Shown here: in pieces, positions 49,127 to 57,890 of the stretch | Layout of the letters: each line of letters begins with the position of its first letter | How positions within the stretch are numbered: position 1 is the stretch's first letter | From: Tabrizicola sp. | GTDB taxonomy: Bacteria; Pseudomonadota; Alphaproteobacteria; Rhodobacterales; Rhodobacteraceae | Length of the DNA stretch: 64,000 nucleotides | Direction: 5' to 3' | NCBI RefSeq assembly: GCF_030694085.1 | Contig: NZ_JAUXZE010000071.1 | Location: 1-64,000 of the forward strand | Translations under genes and position numbers: made by a program | Notes under the pieces: generated by a model | The model's database searches: none | Seen by the model: the letters and a program-made list of their open reading frames with translations, nothing else | What the model was told of the DNA's origin: nothing

Positions 49127-50074
49127 ATGACCGGCAATACCGCCCTTGGCACGATGTTCGGCGCGTCCGGCGTCGACACATTCATGGGCTTGCCGCGCAG
49201 CCGGGACCTGTCGCGCCTGTCGGCGAAGATGGCGTTGATCGGGGCGGATGGGTGCACGCCCTATCCCTCGGTCGGGTTCTACTGCGCGGGTGGTCCGGCG
49301 GCGATCCGGGCGGCGGGGGCGGCCTATGCGGCGAACCTTGCCCACATGAACTTTGACCTTGGCGGGCCGATCTTTCCGGGCGGGGTTTCCGCGGTCGATG
49401 CGGGCGATCTGCCGCAGGATCTGAACGACCCAGCCGGCAACCGGGCGCGGATTTTCGGGGCGGTCAGCCAGATCCTGGACCGGGGTGGGGTGCCGCTGCT
49501 GATCGGGGGCGATGACAGTCTGCCGATTCCGATGCTTGAGGCGTATGGCGCGCGAGGGCAGCGGTTCACCATCCTGCAGATCGACGCGCATATCGATTGG
49601 CGCGACGAGGTGCAGGGAGAACGGCTGGGCCTGTCGTCCACCATGCGGCGGGCCTCGGAGATGGAGCATATCGACGCGATCATCCAGGTCGGCCAGCGCG
49701 GTATTGGTTCGGCCCGGTTGCAGGACGTGGCGGACGCGGAAAACTGGGGCGTGGGCTTCGTGCCTGCGGGCGAGGTGGCGCGCTATGGCATCGGCCGGGC
49801 GATGGACCTGATCGCCGACGGGGCGGAGGTGATCGTCTGCCTTGACCTCGATGCGCTGGACCCCAGCGTGATGCCAGCCGTGATCGGGCGGACAGCGGGG
49901 GGGCTTGGCTACTGGCAGGTCCTGGAACTGATCGCGGGCGTGGCCGAGAAGGCGAAGATCGTCGGGTTCGACATGGTAGAGTTCATGCCCGCCCGCGACA
50001 TCGACGGGCAGGGGGCGGCTGTCGCGGCGCAGATGCTGGCCGCCGTGATGGGCATCGTCTCGCGGCAGGGATAA
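49127..50074 (+). CDS. agmatinase/arginase-family ureohydrolase
   Basis: A 315-aa binuclear manganese hydrolase. The metal-binding motifs are LLIGGDDSLPIP (His of the usual GGDHS replaced by Asp), LQIDAHIDWRDE and VCLDLDALDPSVMP. The ATG at 49127 is six bases after CAGGAGG; the open frame upstream runs through the repeat. Family members cleave agmatine, guanidinobutyrate or related guanidino compounds to urea. The GGDD variant means the exact substrate is uncertain. Confidence 0.85.
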   Translation: MTGNTALGTMFGASGVDTFMGLPRSRDLSRLSAKMALIGADGCTPYPSVGFYCAGGPAAIRAAGAAYAANLAHMNFDLGGPIFPGGVSAVDAGDLPQDLNDPAGNRARIFGAVSQILDRGGVPLLIGGDDSLPIPMLEAYGARGQRFTILQIDAHIDWRDEVQGERLGLSSTMRRASEMEHIDAIIQVGQRGIGSARLQDVADAENWGVGFVPAGEVARYGIGRAMDLIADGAEVIVCLDLDALDPSVMPAVIGRTAGGLGYWQVLELIAGVAEKAKIVGFDMVEFMPARDIDGQGAAVAAQMLAAVMGIVSRQG

Positions 50075-50241
50075 GGAGTTGAGGATTCCTGAACGTCCGC
50101 GGTCAAGCGACGGATTTCATTTGTCTTCCAGGTTTTGTCCTCCGTGGACACGTCTTCGGCCCGCCGATGACGCTCCCCCAAGGTTGCACGGGCAAGGGGG
50201 GCCGTGTATCACCCTGAAAGCCTGTTCGTGGGAGGGAAAGC

Positions 50242-51501
50242 ATGCGTCGCGTCGTGGTCACCGGTCTTGGAATGGTCACCCCCCTTGCCTGCGGGGTCGA
50301 GGAGACCTGGACCCGCCTGATCGCGGGCCAGTCCGGGGCGGGGACGATCACCAAGTTCGACAGCTCGAACGTCGTCACCCAGTACGCCTGCGAGATTCCG
50401 GTGGGCGACGGCACGGACGGCACCTTCAATCCCGACGACTGGATGGAGCCGAAAGAACAGCGCAAGGTCGACGATTTCATCATCTACGGGATGGCCGCCG
50501 CCGTGCAGGCCGTGCGAGATGCCGGGTGGGATGATATCCCGGAGGAAGAGAAACTGCGGACCGGGGTTATGATCGGGTCCGGGATCGGCGGGCTGAACTC
50601 GATTGCCGAGACGGCGGTCCTGATCAAGGAGAAGGGGCCGAAGCGGGTCTCGCCGTTTTTTATCCCCGGTGCGCTGATCAACCTTGTCTCGGGGCAGGTG
50701 AGCATCCGGTTCGGCTTCAAGGGGCCGAACCATGCGGTCGTCACGGCGTGTTCGACCGGGGCGCATGCCATCGGGGATGCGGCGCGGCTGATCATGTGGG
50801 GCGATGCCGACGTGATGGTGGCGGGCGGGGCGGAGAGCCCGATTTCGGAGATCGGGATCGCCGGGTTCAACGCCTGCAAGGCGCTGTCGACGAAGCGGGC
50901 CGATGAGCCGCAGAAGGCCAGCCGCCCCTATGATGCAGACCGTGACGGGTTCGTGATGGGCGAGGGCGCGGGCATCGTGGTCCTGGAGGAATACGAGCAC
51001 GCCAAGGCCCGGGGCGCGAAGATCTATTGCGAGGTGCTGGGCTATGGGCTGTCCGGCGATGCCTACCACATCACTGCGCCCAGCGAGGACGGGGACGGCG
51101 GTTACCGCAGCATGGCCGCCGCGCTGAAGCGGGCGGGGCTGGAGGCCAAGGACATCGACTATATCAATGCGCACGGCACCAGTACGATGGCCGACACCAT
51201 CGAGCTTGGCGCGGTGGAACGACTTCTGGGGGACCACGCCCCGAAGGCGACCATGTCTTCGACGAAGTCGTCGATCGGTCACCTTCTGGGGGCGGCAGGT
51301 GCGGTGGAAGCGATCTTCTGCGTGCTGGCGATCCGGGATCAGGTGGCACCGCCGACGATCAACCTGGACAATCCGGCGGTGCAGCCCAAGCTGGACCTTG
51401 CCCCGAACAAGGCGGTGCACCGCAAGATTGACGTGGCGCTGTCGAACAGCTTCGGCTTCGGCGGCACCAATGCCAGCCTTGTCCTGGGCAAGGTGCGCTA
51501 G
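50242..51501 (+). CDS. fabF: beta-ketoacyl-ACP synthase II FabF
   Basis: A 419-aa condensing enzyme. The Cys nucleophile is in VTACSTGAHAIGDA (about residue 172), the first His in YINAHGTSTMADTIE and the second in SSIGHLLGAAGAVEAI. The C-terminus SNSFGFGGTNASLVLGK is canonical. SD GGGAGGGAAA precedes the ATG. It stands 167 bases after the agmatinase-family gene and is followed by mltG. Confidence 0.96.
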   Translation: MRRVVVTGLGMVTPLACGVEETWTRLIAGQSGAGTITKFDSSNVVTQYACEIPVGDGTDGTFNPDDWMEPKEQRKVDDFIIYGMAAAVQAVRDAGWDDIPEEEKLRTGVMIGSGIGGLNSIAETAVLIKEKGPKRVSPFFIPGALINLVSGQVSIRFGFKGPNHAVVTACSTGAHAIGDAARLIMWGDADVMVAGGAESPISEIGIAGFNACKALSTKRADEPQKASRPYDADRDGFVMGEGAGIVVLEEYEHAKARGAKIYCEVLGYGLSGDAYHITAPSEDGDGGYRSMAAALKRAGLEAKDIDYINAHGTSTMADTIELGAVERLLGDHAPKATMSSTKSSIGHLLGAAGAVEAIFCVLAIRDQVAPPTINLDNPAVQPKLDLAPNKAVHRKIDVALSNSFGFGGTNASLVLGKVR

Positions 51502-51503
51502 GG

Positions 51504-52682
51504 ATGTGGCGGTCCATCGCCTCGAACGCGCTGACGCTTTTCATCGTGATCCTGGTCGCGATGGCTGCCCTGGTCGCCTGGGGACGTAACGAGTTCGTGG
51601 CACCGGGACCGCTGACCGAGGCGATCTGCCTGGAGGTAGAGCGGGGGGCCAGCCTGTCGGCCGTGAGCCGGAACCTTGAGGAGCGGGGAGCGATCAGCGA
51701 CGCCCGCATCTTTAGGATCGGCGCCGAGTATGCCGACCGCGCGGATGACCTCAAGTTCGGCAGCTACACGGTCCCGGCCGGCGCAAGCATGTCCCAGGTG
51801 CTGGAAGCGATCACCGCGACGGGGCGGTCGACCTGCGGGCGCGATCTCAATTTTCGGATCGGGGTCACACGGTCGGATGTCGTCCTGAGCGAGCTGGACC
51901 TGACCTCGAACGCCTATACAGAGGTCGCGCGGTTCGATGCCGGCGTCGATCCGCTGCCGGCCGAATACCTTGAGGTCTCGGATGATCCGGCGCTGGTCTT
52001 CCGCATTACGATGGCCGAAGGAGTGACCAGCTGGCAGGTGGTGGATGCACTGAAGAAAGCGGACTTCCTGCAAGGCGCGCTGGAGACGGTGCCGCCGGAA
52101 GGGTCGCTTGCGCCGGGTGGCTATGAGGTCGAGCGCGGGACCGAGCGCGGTGCCATCATTGCCAAGATGACCGAGCGGCAGGCGGCGGCCCTGGCCGAGG
52201 CCTGGGCGAACCGGGCGGAAGGGCTGCCCTATGACACGCCGGAAGAGGCACTGATCATGGCCTCGATCATCGAGAAGGAAACCGCGGTGCCGGAAGAACG
52301 CGGCCGGGTGGCCAGCGTTTTCGTCAACCGCCTGCAACAGGGCATGCGGCTGCAGACCGACCCGACGGTGATCTACGGATTAACCAAGGGCGAGGGTGTG
52401 CTGGGACGCGGCCTGCGGCAAAGCGAGTTGCGGCGCGAGACGCCTTACAACACCTATGTGATCGACGGCTTGCCCCCGACACCGATCGCCAATCCCGGAA
52501 CAGCGTCCATCAACGCGGCGATGAACCCCGACACGACGGACTACCTGTTTTTCGTGGCGGACGGAACTGGCGGGCATGCCTTCGCTCAGACGCTGGACGA
52601 GCACAATCAGAATGTGGCCCGGTGGCGCCGGATCGAAGCAGAGCAGGGCGCGGCGGACGAGGGCGGCGTCCAGGGGGAATAG
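51504..52682 (+). CDS. mltG: endolytic transglycosylase MltG
   Basis: A 392-aa inner-membrane enzyme that cuts nascent glycan strands and limits their length. One N-terminal membrane helix (residues about 8-27) is followed by a LysM-like part (CLEVERGASLSAVSRNLEERG) and the YceG catalytic domain with the conserved Glu in LIMASIIEKETAVPEERGRVASVF and QTDPTVIYGL. C-terminal FVADGTGGHAFAQTLDEHNQNV is typical. It starts two bases after the fabF stop. Confidence 0.94.
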   Translation: MWRSIASNALTLFIVILVAMAALVAWGRNEFVAPGPLTEAICLEVERGASLSAVSRNLEERGAISDARIFRIGAEYADRADDLKFGSYTVPAGASMSQVLEAITATGRSTCGRDLNFRIGVTRSDVVLSELDLTSNAYTEVARFDAGVDPLPAEYLEVSDDPALVFRITMAEGVTSWQVVDALKKADFLQGALETVPPEGSLAPGGYEVERGTERGAIIAKMTERQAAALAEAWANRAEGLPYDTPEEALIMASIIEKETAVPEERGRVASVFVNRLQQGMRLQTDPTVIYGLTKGEGVLGRGLRQSELRRETPYNTYVIDGLPPTPIANPGTASINAAMNPDTTDYLFFVADGTGGHAFAQTLDEHNQNVARWRRIEAEQGAADEGGVQGE

Positions 52683-52741
52683 GGATTAACGAAACGTGAA
52701 GCTTGAGATCGGTCAAGCCTTTGATACAGAAGCGTTTTTTC

Positions 52742-52770
52742 TTGACTCGCCGCGCGGTCTGATGTAGACC
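52742..52770 (+). promoter_or_regulatory. promoter-like element upstream of the GTA cluster
   Basis: TTGACT (52742-52747), 17-base spacer, TAGACC (52765-52770). The -35 is near consensus, the -10 weak. A transcript starting near 52777 would meet a terminator-type hairpin within about 55 bases. Confidence 0.5.
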
Positions 52771-52796
52771 TTCTGGCATGCTAGAAGAAGTGTCGA

Positions 52797-52831
52797 AGCG
52801 GCCCGGGGTGCCTCCCCGTTGGCCGCTTTTT
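52797..52831 (+). terminator. rho-independent hairpin between the promoter and GTA g1
   Basis: Outer stem AGCGGCC (52797-52803) / GGCCGCT (52821-52827) with an inner CGGGG/CCCCG pairing, followed by TTTTTC. It lies 44 bases before the g1 start codon. Confidence 0.7.
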
Positions 52832-52874
52832 CATTTCCTTCGTGCGGGGGCAGCATGAGGGGTGACGGTACTAG

Positions 52875-53204
52875 ATGACAGTGAGGTTCACGGGCGACGT
52901 GCCCCCACAGGCAGATGTCCTGGGGGTTACGGAACGGCTTTACGAAGAGGCAGTCATCGAGCTTGAGCGCACGATGAACGCGCTGAAGGCCGGGGAATTC
53001 AATGAAGTGAAAGCGGCACAGACTGCGATCCGCGAGCTACGCGCGACGGCTCTGGCAGTGTTGCAGGAAAGGGGAAAAGTTGACCAACTCCGCAAGCAGA
53101 TCGCCGGCCACGTCGGAGCCGGAGGGGCGCTCGACCTTGACGAGGCCCGAGCTGAAATCGGGCGCCGCCTGGCTTGCCTCCGCGGCGCCGGAGGAAGTGG
53201 ATGA
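52875..53204 (+). CDS. GTA g1, small terminase-like protein
   Basis: A 109-aa, largely helical protein (TERLYEEAVIELERTMNALKAGEF, then QTAIRELRATALAVLQERGKV). By position and size it is RcGTA gene 1, the small-terminase-like partner of the large terminase that starts inside its 3' end. An overlap of 125 bases with the next frame is unusually long. The ATG has only a weak, distant GAGGGG upstream. Confidence 0.75.
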   Translation: MTVRFTGDVPPQADVLGVTERLYEEAVIELERTMNALKAGEFNEVKAAQTAIRELRATALAVLQERGKVDQLRKQIAGHVGAGGALDLDEARAEIGRRLACLRGAGGSG

Positions 53205-54492
53205 GTTTCTGTCCGGGTTGAGCCAGAACGCATTGCTGGCGCTGCCCTGGGTGTTCGAGTTCTGGGCGCTGCCGCATCAGTTGCCGCCAAGGGGGGCCTG
53301 GAAGACCTGGGTCATCATGGGCGGGCGCGGCGCGGGCAAGACGCGGGCGGGGTCGGAGTGGGTGCGCAGCCAGGTCGAGGGCGCGGGGCCCGTTGATCCA
53401 GGGCGGTGCAAGCGGGTGGCGTTGGTGGGCGAGACCATCGACCAGGTGCGCGATGTGATGGTTCTGGGGGAGAGCGGGATTATCGCCTGCTCGCCACCGG
53501 ACCGGAAGCCGGAGTGGCTGGCGTCGAAGCATCAGTTGCTGTGGCCGAACGGCGCCGTGGCGCAGGTCTTTTCGGCGCATGAGCCCGAGGCGATGCGGGG
53601 GCCGCAGTTCGATGCGGCCTGGGCGGATGAACTGGGCAAGTGGAAGAAGGGCGGCGAGGCCTGGGATCAGTTGCAGTTTGCGCTGCGGCTGGGGCGGAAT
53701 CCGCAGGCGGTGGTCACGACGACTCCTCGGAACGTCGGGGTGCTGAAAGCGATCCTGAAGAACCCCTCGTCGGTGATCACGCATGCCCCGACCGAGGCGA
53801 ACCGGGCCTATCTGGCGGAAAGCTTCCTGGCCGAGGTGCAGGCGCGCTATGGCGGGACAAAGTTCGGGCGGCAGGAGCTGGAGGGCTTGCTGATCGAAGA
53901 GGCGGACGGTGCCTTGTGGACCCACGCGATGCTGGAGGCGGCGCGGGTGGACACGGTACCGACGGTCAATCGGATCGTGGTGGCGGTCGACCCGCCCGTC
54001 ACGTCGATGAAGTCGAGCGACGAGTGCGGGATCGTGGTCGTCGGAGCCGATACGCGCGGCGACCCGAAGGATTGGAAGGCGGTCGTGCTGGAGGATGCCA
54101 GCGTGAAGGGGGCGACCCCGGAAGGCTGGGCGCGGGCTGCGCTGGCGGCGATGGAGCGGCATGGGGCGGATCGGCTGGTGGCCGAGGTGAACCAGGGCGG
54201 CGATCTGGTGGAGCAGCTGGTGCGGATGATCGACCCGCTGGTGCCTTACCGAGGCGTTCATGCGACGCGGTCGAAGATGCTGCGGGCCGAGCCGGTGGCG
54301 GCTTTGTATGAGCAGGGCCGGGTTCGCCATGTCCGGGGCCTTGGCGCGCTGGAAGAGCAGATGAGCAAGATGACGGCGGTGGGCTGGCAGGGGACGGGGT
54401 CTCCTGACCGGCTGGATGCGCTGGTCTGGGCGCTGACCGACCTGATGCTGGGGGCGTTGCATGGCGGTCGACCCAGCGTTCGGTCGCTTTAA
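53080..54492 (+). CDS. GTA g2, large terminase
   Basis: A 470-aa DNA-packaging motor. ATPase: Walker A in VIMGGRGAGKTRAGSEW (about residue 85), acidic Walker-B-like AWADELGKW, coupling VVTTTPRNV. Nuclease domain: metal-binding Asp residues in IVVAVDPPV, ERHGADRLVAEVNQGG and GSPDRLDALVWALTDLM. The start is a TTG at 53080 with AAAGGGGAAAAG before it; no ATG precedes the conserved WLASAAPEEVDEF region. In GTAs it packages host DNA to headful size. Confidence 0.92.
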   Translation: MTNSASRSPATSEPEGRSTLTRPELKSGAAWLASAAPEEVDEFLSGLSQNALLALPWVFEFWALPHQLPPRGAWKTWVIMGGRGAGKTRAGSEWVRSQVEGAGPVDPGRCKRVALVGETIDQVRDVMVLGESGIIACSPPDRKPEWLASKHQLLWPNGAVAQVFSAHEPEAMRGPQFDAAWADELGKWKKGGEAWDQLQFALRLGRNPQAVVTTTPRNVGVLKAILKNPSSVITHAPTEANRAYLAESFLAEVQARYGGTKFGRQELEGLLIEEADGALWTHAMLEAARVDTVPTVNRIVVAVDPPVTSMKSSDECGIVVVGADTRGDPKDWKAVVLEDASVKGATPEGWARAALAAMERHGADRLVAEVNQGGDLVEQLVRMIDPLVPYRGVHATRSKMLRAEPVAALYEQGRVRHVRGLGALEEQMSKMTAVGWQGTGSPDRLDALVWALTDLMLGALHGGRPSVRSL

Positions 54493-54581
54493 GGGATTTA
54501 GGGATTTGGCAGGTCATATGGCCGGGCGCATCAGGCAGCCCGGATGGTCGGGCGCTGCCCGAGGCATGAAGGAGTGCGAGG

Positions 54582-55760
54582 ATGGTCTTCGATTTTCTGC
54601 GGAAGGCGCCGGTAGAGGCGGTTCCGGAACGCAAGGCCTCGGCCGTGGGTCGGGTGATCGCCTGGGGCAATGCGGGCCGCGTGGCCTGGAGCCCGCGCGA
54701 CACGGCAAGCCTGACCCGGACCGGGTTTCAGGCGAACCCGATCGGGTTTCGCGTGGTGCGGCTGATCGCCGAGGCGGCGGCGGCGTTGCCGCTGGTGTGC
54801 CAGACGCATGAGCAGCGGTTCGACACGCACCCGGTGCTGGACCTGATCAGCCGCCCGAACGGCAACCAGGGCCGGGCGGAGTTTCTGGAGGCGGTCTATG
54901 GCTATCTGCTGCTGGCCGGGAACGCCTATGTCGAGGCGGTGCCAGGCGTGTCGGCGGTGCCGGGCGAGCTGCATGTGCTGCGGTCGGACCGGATGAACCT
55001 GGTTCCCGGCGCGGATGGCTGGCCGGTGGCCTATGACTATACGGTCAGCGGGCGGACGCATCGGTATGACGTGACAGGCGAGATGAGCCCGATCTGCCAT
55101 CTCAAGACCTTCCACCCGCAGGACGACCACTACGGTTTCTCGCCGATGCAGGCGGCGGCGCTGGCGGTGGACGTGCACAACAGTGCCTCCAGCTGGTCGA
55201 AGGCGCTGCTGGACAATGCGGCGCGGCCTTCCGGGGCAATTGTCTACAAGGGGGCGGATGGTGGGGCCTCGTTGAGCTCGGACCAGTATGAGCGGCTGGT
55301 GAGCGAGATGGAGGCGCACCATCAGGGGGCCCGCAATGCCGGGCGGCCGATGCTGCTGGAGGGGGGTCTGGACTGGAAGCCGATGGGGTTCAGCCCGTCA
55401 GACATGGAGTTCCAGAAGACCAAGGAAGCCGCCGCGCGCGAGATCGCGATTGCCTTCGGCGTGCCGCCGATGCTGCTGGGGATCCCGGGGGACGCGACCT
55501 ATTCGAACTATCAGGAGGCGAACCGGGCGTTCTACCGGCTGACGGTGCTGCCGCTGGCGACGAAGGTGATGGCGGATCTTGCGCATTGGCTGTCGGGCTT
55601 TGCCGGTGAGGCGGTGGAGTTGAAGCCGGACCTCGACCAGGTGCCGGCGCTGGCCAGCGAGCGGGACCAGCAATGGGCGCGGGTGGCGGTGGCCGATTTC
55701 CTGACCGTCGCCGAAAAGCGGATGCTTCTGGGTCTGCCGAAGCTGGCGGAGGAAGAATGA
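54582..55760 (+). CDS. GTA g3, portal protein
   Basis: A 392-aa HK97-type portal protein forming the dodecameric DNA channel. Conserved blocks are TGFQANPIGFRVVRLIAEAAAALP, HPVLDLISRPN, ELHVLRSDRMNL, HLKTFHPQDDHYGFSPM and AFGVPPMLLGIPGDATYSNYQEANRAFYRLTVLP. SD AGGAGTGCGAGG lies in front of the ATG. Its stop overlaps the start of g3.5. Confidence 0.93.
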   Translation: MVFDFLRKAPVEAVPERKASAVGRVIAWGNAGRVAWSPRDTASLTRTGFQANPIGFRVVRLIAEAAAALPLVCQTHEQRFDTHPVLDLISRPNGNQGRAEFLEAVYGYLLLAGNAYVEAVPGVSAVPGELHVLRSDRMNLVPGADGWPVAYDYTVSGRTHRYDVTGEMSPICHLKTFHPQDDHYGFSPMQAAALAVDVHNSASSWSKALLDNAARPSGAIVYKGADGGASLSSDQYERLVSEMEAHHQGARNAGRPMLLEGGLDWKPMGFSPSDMEFQKTKEAAAREIAIAFGVPPMLLGIPGDATYSNYQEANRAFYRLTVLPLATKVMADLAHWLSGFAGEAVELKPDLDQVPALASERDQQWARVAVADFLTVAEKRMLLGLPKLAEEE

Positions 55761-56002
55761 CGGCGCGGCGGTCCGAGGGCGGGTCGCGCTTTGTCTACGA
55801 CAGTTTCGACGCCGCCGCCGCGCGGATCGAAGCGAACGAGCGCGTCGCGAATGAGCGCTGGGCGGGCCTGGAGTATCGGCTGGGGCTGATCGAGGCGACG
55901 CTGGAACGGCTGGAGAAACGGATCTGGGTCGGCGTCTACGGTGTGGCGGCGTTCCTTCTGGCACAGATGGCCGAGACGGTCATCAGGGCGGCGATGAGGT
56001 GA
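55757..56002 (+). CDS. GTA g3.5, small membrane-anchored protein
   Basis: An 81-aa protein. A helical part with a heptad-like pattern (AAAARIEANERVANERWAGLEYRLGLIEATLERLEKR) is followed by a single hydrophobic segment (IWVGVYGVAAFLLAQMA). The ATG at 55757 overlaps the portal stop (ATGA). Between portal and protease this corresponds to the small g3.5 gene of RcGTA. Function unknown. Confidence 0.75.
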   Translation: MTARRSEGGSRFVYDSFDAAAARIEANERVANERWAGLEYRLGLIEATLERLEKRIWVGVYGVAAFLLAQMAETVIRAAMR

Positions 56003-56006
56003 GGAA

Positions 56007-56558
56007 ATGACGGATTACGGAGCGCCTGAACGGAAGTTCCAGCAGGCCGAAGCGGGCCTTGTGGTGACGGAGGGCCATGTGGTCGAGGGCTATGCCTCGC
56101 TGTTCGGCAAGACCGACCAGGGCGGCGACATCGTGCAGAAGGGCGCCTATGCGGCCAGCCTGAAGCGGCTGCGCGCGCGGGGCGGGCGGGTCAAGATGCT
56201 GTGGCAGCATGACCCGGCCCAGCCCATCGGCGTCTGGGACGAGGTGCGCGAGGATGCCACGGGCCTTTGGGTCAAGGGGCGCATTCTGACCGAGGTGGAG
56301 AAGGGCCGCGAGGTGGCGGCGCTGCTCCAGGCCGGGGCCATCGACGGGCTGTCGATCGGCTACCGCACGGTCAAGGCGGAACGCGACGGCAAGGGCAAGC
56401 GCCTGTTGTCGGAGCTGGAGCTTTGGGAGGTGTCGTTGGTGACCTTCCCGATGCTTCCCGAGGCGCGGGTCGCGGCCAAGGCGGATGCCCTGGACGGTGA
56501 CTGGCGCGACATGGCGGCGGTCTTCGAGGACGCGCGCCGCAGTCTGGCCGGGCGATAG
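56007..56558 (+). CDS. GTA g4, prohead protease
   Basis: A 183-aa HK97-family (S78) maturation protease. VEGYASLFGKTDQGGDIVQKGA, the His in VKMLWQHDPAQPIG, IDGLSIGYRTVKAER and the Ser-containing WEVSLVTFPMLPEARV give the expected catalytic elements. It processes the capsid protein encoded by the next gene. Confidence 0.93.
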   Translation: MTDYGAPERKFQQAEAGLVVTEGHVVEGYASLFGKTDQGGDIVQKGAYAASLKRLRARGGRVKMLWQHDPAQPIGVWDEVREDATGLWVKGRILTEVEKGREVAALLQAGAIDGLSIGYRTVKAERDGKGKRLLSELELWEVSLVTFPMLPEARVAAKADALDGDWRDMAAVFEDARRSLAGR

Positions 56559-56591
56559 CGCGGCGTCCCAACTGAAGAGAAGGATGAAGAG

Positions 56592-57803
56592 ATGACCGAG
56601 ACGAAGGCTCGGGCCGGGGAAGCTATGCCCTCTGCCCAGACTCTGACCTACCAGACTCCGGCCGCCGAGGCGAAGGCGGCCATGACCGGGTTCCTGAACG
56701 AATTCAACCGCTTTCAGGACGACGTGAAATCAACGCTGAAACATCAGGAAGAGCGACTGACCATGTTGAACGCAAAGACGATGTCCTATGGCCGCCCGGC
56801 GCTTTCGGCCCGCGCGGAGGTTGAGGCCCCGCATCAGAAGGCGTTCAACGCCTATCTGCGGTCGGGCGATGACGATGGCCTGCGCGGCCTGACCCTGGAA
56901 GGCAAGGCGATGTCCTCGGCCGTGGCGGCTGATGGCGGCTACCTGGTCGACCCGCAGACTGCCGACCGCATCCGGTCGATGCTGTTCGCGACCTCGTCGC
57001 TTCGGTCCATTGCCAATGTCGTGCAGGTCGAGGCGACCTCGTTCGACGTGATCGTCGACCGGTCCGAGGTTGGTTCGGGCTGGGCGACCGAAACCGCAGC
57101 CACAACCGAGACCGCGACCCCGATCATCGAGCGCATCTCGATCAAGCTGCACGAGCTGGCGGCGATGCCAAAAGCCAGCCAGCGCCTGCTGGATGACAGT
57201 GCTTTCGACGTGGAGGGCTGGCTGGCCGAAAAGATCGCGACCCGCTTCATCCGTGCCGAGGCTGCGGCCTTCATCAACGGTGATGGTGTGGACAAGCCGA
57301 AGGGCATCCTGCTGCCGACCAAGGTGGCAAACGCTTCCTGGACCTGGGGCAATATCGGCTACGTTCCGACCGGCGCGGCGGCGGATTTCGCCACCACCAA
57401 CCCGGCGGACTGCATCGTCAACCTGGTCTACGCGCTGGGCGCGGACTACCGGGCCAATGCGGCTTTCGTGATGAACTCGAAGACCGTCGGTGCAGTCCGC
57501 AAGATGAAGGATGCCGATGGCCGTTTCCTTTGGTCGGACGGTCTGGCGGCGGGCGAGCCCTCGCGTCTGATGGGCTATCCGGTGCTGGTCTGCGAGGACA
57601 TGCCGGATATCGCGGCCAACGCCTTCGCCATCGCCTTCGGCGACTTCCGCGCGGCCTATACCATCGCGGAACGCCCCGACCTGCGGATCCTGCGCGACCC
57701 CTTCTCGGCCAAGCCCAACGTCCTCTTCTACGCCAACAAGCGCGTGGGCGGCGACATCACCGACTTTGCGGCGATCAAGCTTCTCCGCGTCGCGGTGTCC
57801 TGA
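56592..57803 (+). CDS. GTA g5, major capsid protein
   Basis: A 403-aa HK97-fold capsid protein. The first about 110 residues include a coiled-coil delta-like segment (FNRFQDDVKSTLKHQEERLTMLNAK) expected to be removed by g4. The core begins near AVAADGGYLVDPQTADRI and contains ELAAMPKASQRLLDDSAFDVEGWL, FINGDGVDKPKGIL and MNSKTVGAVRKMKDADGRFLW. The gene is followed by a very strong hairpin, consistent with high expression. Confidence 0.94.
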   Translation: MTETKARAGEAMPSAQTLTYQTPAAEAKAAMTGFLNEFNRFQDDVKSTLKHQEERLTMLNAKTMSYGRPALSARAEVEAPHQKAFNAYLRSGDDDGLRGLTLEGKAMSSAVAADGGYLVDPQTADRIRSMLFATSSLRSIANVVQVEATSFDVIVDRSEVGSGWATETAATTETATPIIERISIKLHELAAMPKASQRLLDDSAFDVEGWLAEKIATRFIRAEAAAFINGDGVDKPKGILLPTKVANASWTWGNIGYVPTGAAADFATTNPADCIVNLVYALGADYRANAAFVMNSKTVGAVRKMKDADGRFLWSDGLAAGEPSRLMGYPVLVCEDMPDIAANAFAIAFGDFRAAYTIAERPDLRILRDPFSAKPNVLFYANKRVGGDITDFAAIKLLRVAVS

Positions 57804-57809
57804 TGACCC

Positions 57810-57837
57810 GGTCCGACCCCCAGGCGGGGGTCGGACC
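57810..57837 (+). terminator. 12-bp perfect hairpin after the capsid gene
   Basis: Stem GGTCCGACCCCC (57810-57821) / GGGGGTCGGACC (57826-57837), loop AGGC, six bases after the capsid stop. No U-run follows, so mRNA protection or partial termination is more likely than a full stop. Confidence 0.7.
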
Positions 57838-57890
57838 ATTCCCCGTGCCTTGCAACACCTGAAGGCCCGGCCGCGGGCGGAGATCTGATC

